Assembly (NCBI GenBank): GCA_902168115.1
Contig: CABHPB010000076.1
Location: 1 to 43,195, forward strand
Source: an uncultured Methylopila sp.
Lineage (GTDB): Bacteria > Pseudomonadota > Alphaproteobacteria > Rhizobiales > Methylopilaceae
Length of the DNA: 43,195 nucleotides
Direction: 5' to 3'
How positions within the stretch are numbered: position 1 is the stretch's first letter; every line of letters begins with the position of its first letter. Of this stretch, positions 40,963 through 43,195 are shown in pieces. A model generated the notes under the pieces. It had not been told where the DNA came from. It did not search any database and was given only the letters and a program-made list of their open reading frames with translations. The position numbers and the translations under genes were made by a program.

Positions 40963-42924
40963 ATGGACGGCAGCCCGCACTTCAGCCAAGCCCTTTCCGC
41001 CACGGACCTTCTCGGCCGCACGGACGCCGCAGTCGCGCGCGCGGCGGCGGCGCTCGGCCGCGCGCAGAAGCCCGACGGCCACTGGGTCTTCGAACTCGAG
41101 GCCGACGCCACCATCCCCGCCGAATACGTGCTGCTGCGGCACTACCTCGGCGAACCGGTCGACGCCGACCTCGAAGCCCGTATCGGCCGCTATCTCCGAC
41201 GGATCCAGGGCGCGCATGGCGGCTGGCCGCTGTTCCACAACGGCGCCTTCGACGTCAGCGCGACGGTGAAGGCCTATTTCGCGCTGAAGATGATCGGCGA
41301 CGCCCCCGACGCGCCGCACATGGCGCGCGCCCGCGAGGCGGTGCTGGCGGCGGGCGGAGCCGAGGCGGTCAACGTCTTCACCCGCATCCAGCTCGCGCTC
41401 TATGACGCGGGGCCTTGGGTAGCCGTGCCGACGATGCCGGTCGAAATCATCCTGCTGCCGCGCTGGTTCCCGATGCACCTGTCGCGCATGTCCTACTGGG
41501 CGCGCACCGTGATCGTCCCGCTGCTGGTGCTGGCCGCGCTCAAGCCCGTCGCGAAAAATTCGCGCGGCGTGCGGGTGGACGAGCTCTTCACCGGCCGTCC
41601 GCAGGCGCCGAAGAGCAAGGCGGCGGACGTCAAGTGGCTCTGGACCAAGTGTTTTGGCGCGCTCGATCGCGTGCTGAAAGCCGCCGAAGGGCTCTGGCCG
41701 AAGGCGCAGCGCGAGCGCGCGATTGCGGCTTGCGTCGCTTTCGTGACCGAGCGGCTGAACGGCGAGGACGGGCTCGGCGCGATCTATCCGGCGATGGCGA
41801 ACAGCGTGATGATGTTCGACGCGCTGGGCTATGCGGAGGATCATCCCTCGCGCGCCATTGCCCGGCGTTCGGTCGAGAAGCTCTTGGTGCTGCGCGAGGA
41901 CGGCGAGGCCTACTGCCAGCCTTGCGTCTCGCCGGTCTGGGACACGGCGCTGGCCGCCCACGCCATGATGGAGGTCGGCGGCGAGGAAGCGGAAGGCCGC
42001 GCCGGCGCCGCGCTCGACTGGCTGAAGCCGCTTCAGGTGCTCGATCTCAAGGGCGACTGGGCGGAGCAGCGGCCGGATGTCCGTCCCGGAGGCTGGGCGT
42101 TCCAGTACGCCAACGCGCATTATCCCGACCTCGACGACACCGCCGTCGTCGTGATGGCGATGGACCGGGCGGCGCGCCGCGCCGACTACGACTCCGCCAT
42201 CGCGCGCGGCGAGGAGTGGACGGTCGGCCTCCAGAGCAGCAACGGCGGCTGGGGCGCCTTCGACGCCGACAACACCCACCATTACCTCAACAACATCCCC
42301 TTCGCCGATCACGGCGCCCTGCTCGACCCGCCGACCGCGGACGTCTCGGCGCGCTGCGTCTCGATGCTCGCGCAGCGCGGAGAACCGGCCGACAGCGCCC
42401 GGATGCGCGCGGCGCTCGCCTATCTCGAACGCGAGCAGACGGCGGAGGGAAGCTGGTTCGGCCGCTGGGGCGTCAACTACATCTACGGTACATGGTCCGT
42501 GCTCTGCGCGCTGAACGCGGCCGGGATTGAGCCCACCTCGCCAATGGTCGCGAAGGCGACGGGCTGGCTGGCCGCGATCCAGAATCCGGACGGCGGCTGG
42601 GGCGAGGATTGCGAGAGCTATGCGCTCGACCGAACCGGCCATCGCCCCGCGCCGTCCACCGCCTCGCAGACCGCCTGGGCCGTCCTCGGGCTGATGGCCG
42701 CCGGCGAGATCGAGGCGCCGGCCGTCGAGCGCGGGGTGGCGTGGCTTCTGGACCATCAAGACGCCGACGGCCTCTGGAGTCAGGCGCATCACACCGGCGG
42801 CGGGTTTCCGCGGGTGTTTTACCTCAACTACCATGGCTACCCGAAGTATTTCGGGCTCTGGGCGCTCGCGCGCTACCGCAACCTCAAGCGCTCGAACGAC
42901 CGCCGCGTCGCGTGGGGCATGTGA
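40963..42924 (+). CDS. shc: Squalene-hopene cyclase
   Basis: A 653-residue terpene cyclase (also called HpnF) that folds squalene into hopene/diplopterol at the membrane. The acid motif DxDD is Asp389-Leu-Asp391-Asp392 in YPDLDDTAVVVMAM. QW repeats are visible, for example QGAHGGWPLF, QSSNGGWGAFDADN, EGSWFGRWGVNYIYGTW, QNPDGGWGEDCESY and DGLWSQAHHT. The ATG at 40963 gives the usual family length and start (DLLGRTDAAVARAAAALGRA); a frame opening at 40855 lies inside hpnE. The stop overlaps the next gene as GTGA. Confidence 0.97.
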   Translation: MDGSPHFSQALSATDLLGRTDAAVARAAAALGRAQKPDGHWVFELEADATIPAEYVLLRHYLGEPVDADLEARIGRYLRRIQGAHGGWPLFHNGAFDVSATVKAYFALKMIGDAPDAPHMARAREAVLAAGGAEAVNVFTRIQLALYDAGPWVAVPTMPVEIILLPRWFPMHLSRMSYWARTVIVPLLVLAALKPVAKNSRGVRVDELFTGRPQAPKSKAADVKWLWTKCFGALDRVLKAAEGLWPKAQRERAIAACVAFVTERLNGEDGLGAIYPAMANSVMMFDALGYAEDHPSRAIARRSVEKLLVLREDGEAYCQPCVSPVWDTALAAHAMMEVGGEEAEGRAGAALDWLKPLQVLDLKGDWAEQRPDVRPGGWAFQYANAHYPDLDDTAVVVMAMDRAARRADYDSAIARGEEWTVGLQSSNGGWGAFDADNTHHYLNNIPFADHGALLDPPTADVSARCVSMLAQRGEPADSARMRAALAYLEREQTAEGSWFGRWGVNYIYGTWSVLCALNAAGIEPTSPMVAKATGWLAAIQNPDGGWGEDCESYALDRTGHRPAPSTASQTAWAVLGLMAAGEIEAPAVERGVAWLLDHQDADGLWSQAHHTGGGFPRVFYLNYHGYPKYFGLWALARYRNLKRSNDRRVAWGM

Positions 42925-43195
42925 GGAATTCGGGGCATGCGACGGCCCTGATCGCCTGCGGCCTCGCCCGCGAGGCGCGGATTTTTGCGGGACCGGGCGT
43001 CGTCTCGGTGGCGGGCGGGGGCGACGCCAGCCGTCTGGAGGCCGAGCTCGAACGCCATGCGGGCGCGGCGCGGCTCATCCTGTCGGCAGGCCTCTGCGGC
43101 GCGCTCGATCCGGCGTTGCGGGCCGGCGATCTGGTGATCGGCGGACTGGCGCCGCCCGTCGAGCCCCTGGCGCGATCCCTCCCCTTGCAAAGGGG
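42921..43195 (+). CDS. hpnG: HpnG, hopanoid-associated nucleoside phosphorylase (5' part)
   Basis: The first 91 codons of a gene that runs past the window edge. GTG at 42921 overlaps the shc stop (GTGA). The start reads TALIACGLAREARIFAGPGV, then SVAGGGDASRLEAELERHAG and RLILSAGLCGALDPALRAGD LVIGG, the pattern of HpnG. That enzyme removes adenine from adenosylhopane to give a ribosylhopane, the branch that leads to bacteriohopanetetrol and, through HpnO, to aminotriol. The partner radical-SAM gene hpnH is not in the window. Confidence 0.9.
   Translation, partial: MRNSGHATALIACGLAREARIFAGPGVVSVAGGGDASRLEAELERHAGAARLILSAGLCGALDPALRAGDLVIGGLAPPVEPLARSLPLQR

Noticed and set aside
1-43195. CRISPR arrays, rRNA genes or a replication origin
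   Set aside because: No regularly spaced repeats, no rRNA-like sequence and no cluster of DnaA-type boxes were seen.

Overview
This is a high-GC bacterial chromosome segment, most likely from an alphaproteobacterium of the Hyphomicrobiales (Rhizobiales). The evidence is a hopanoid locus (hpnO, hpnB, hpnC, hpnD, hpnE, shc, start of hpnG) beside dxs, an extensin-like cell-wall protein, ATGA/GTGA gene overlaps, and REP-like palindromes of a type common in that order. I cannot name the genus from sequence alone.

Layout. 1-4435: an exporter operon of an unknown protein, a HlyD-type adaptor and a C39-peptidase ABC transporter, with no cargo gene visible. 4436-5521: a 30-codon small gene and a 5'-truncated PHB depolymerase relic. 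5522-11339: a one-strand cluster of an HpxZ/AtzH-like protein, a NarL-type two-component pair, a cytosine-deaminase-like amidohydrolase, a DUF1097 membrane protein and a Tat-signal HpxW-like Ntn hydrolase, suggesting regulated breakdown of an amide or ureide compound. 11340-13735: an AT-rich island, a small acidic protein and an IS3-family insertion with a disabled orfB. 14037-15877: a DUF4126 protein and a flavin disulfide reductase. 15991-19724: an ECF41 sigma factor with its C-terminal NTF2-like domain, a membrane protein, an MBL-fold hydrolase, an NAD-binding epimerase-like protein and a small anchored protein. Three TGTCACA/CGTC promoter candidates link these genes into a probable local regulon. 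19843-22596: a decayed DUF4269 gene, two overlapping small genes, an OsmC protein, and a truncated tyrosine integrase next to tRNA-Gln, which looks like an old island edge.

22675-28741: ordinary chromosomal genes (MBL-fold hydrolase, DUF1499, M48 protease, YjgN/DUF898, class III aminotransferase, small membrane protein). 28754-31183: two DUF899 thioredoxin-like genes, an ArsR-type regulator and an orphan barstar. A nested dyad of ATCAAT/ATTGAT half-sites sits in the divergent promoter at 28754-28817. 31367-43195: extensin-like protein, dxs, and the hopanoid genes. HpnC, HpnD and HpnE make squalene from farnesyl diphosphate supplied through Dxs and the MEP pathway, Shc cyclises it, and HpnG, HpnB and HpnO belong to side-chain formation or modification.

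The most interesting observations are the ECF41 regulon with matching promoters, the nested operator of the ArsR/DUF899 locus, the HpxZ-TCS-HpxW-like catabolic cluster, and several small genes.
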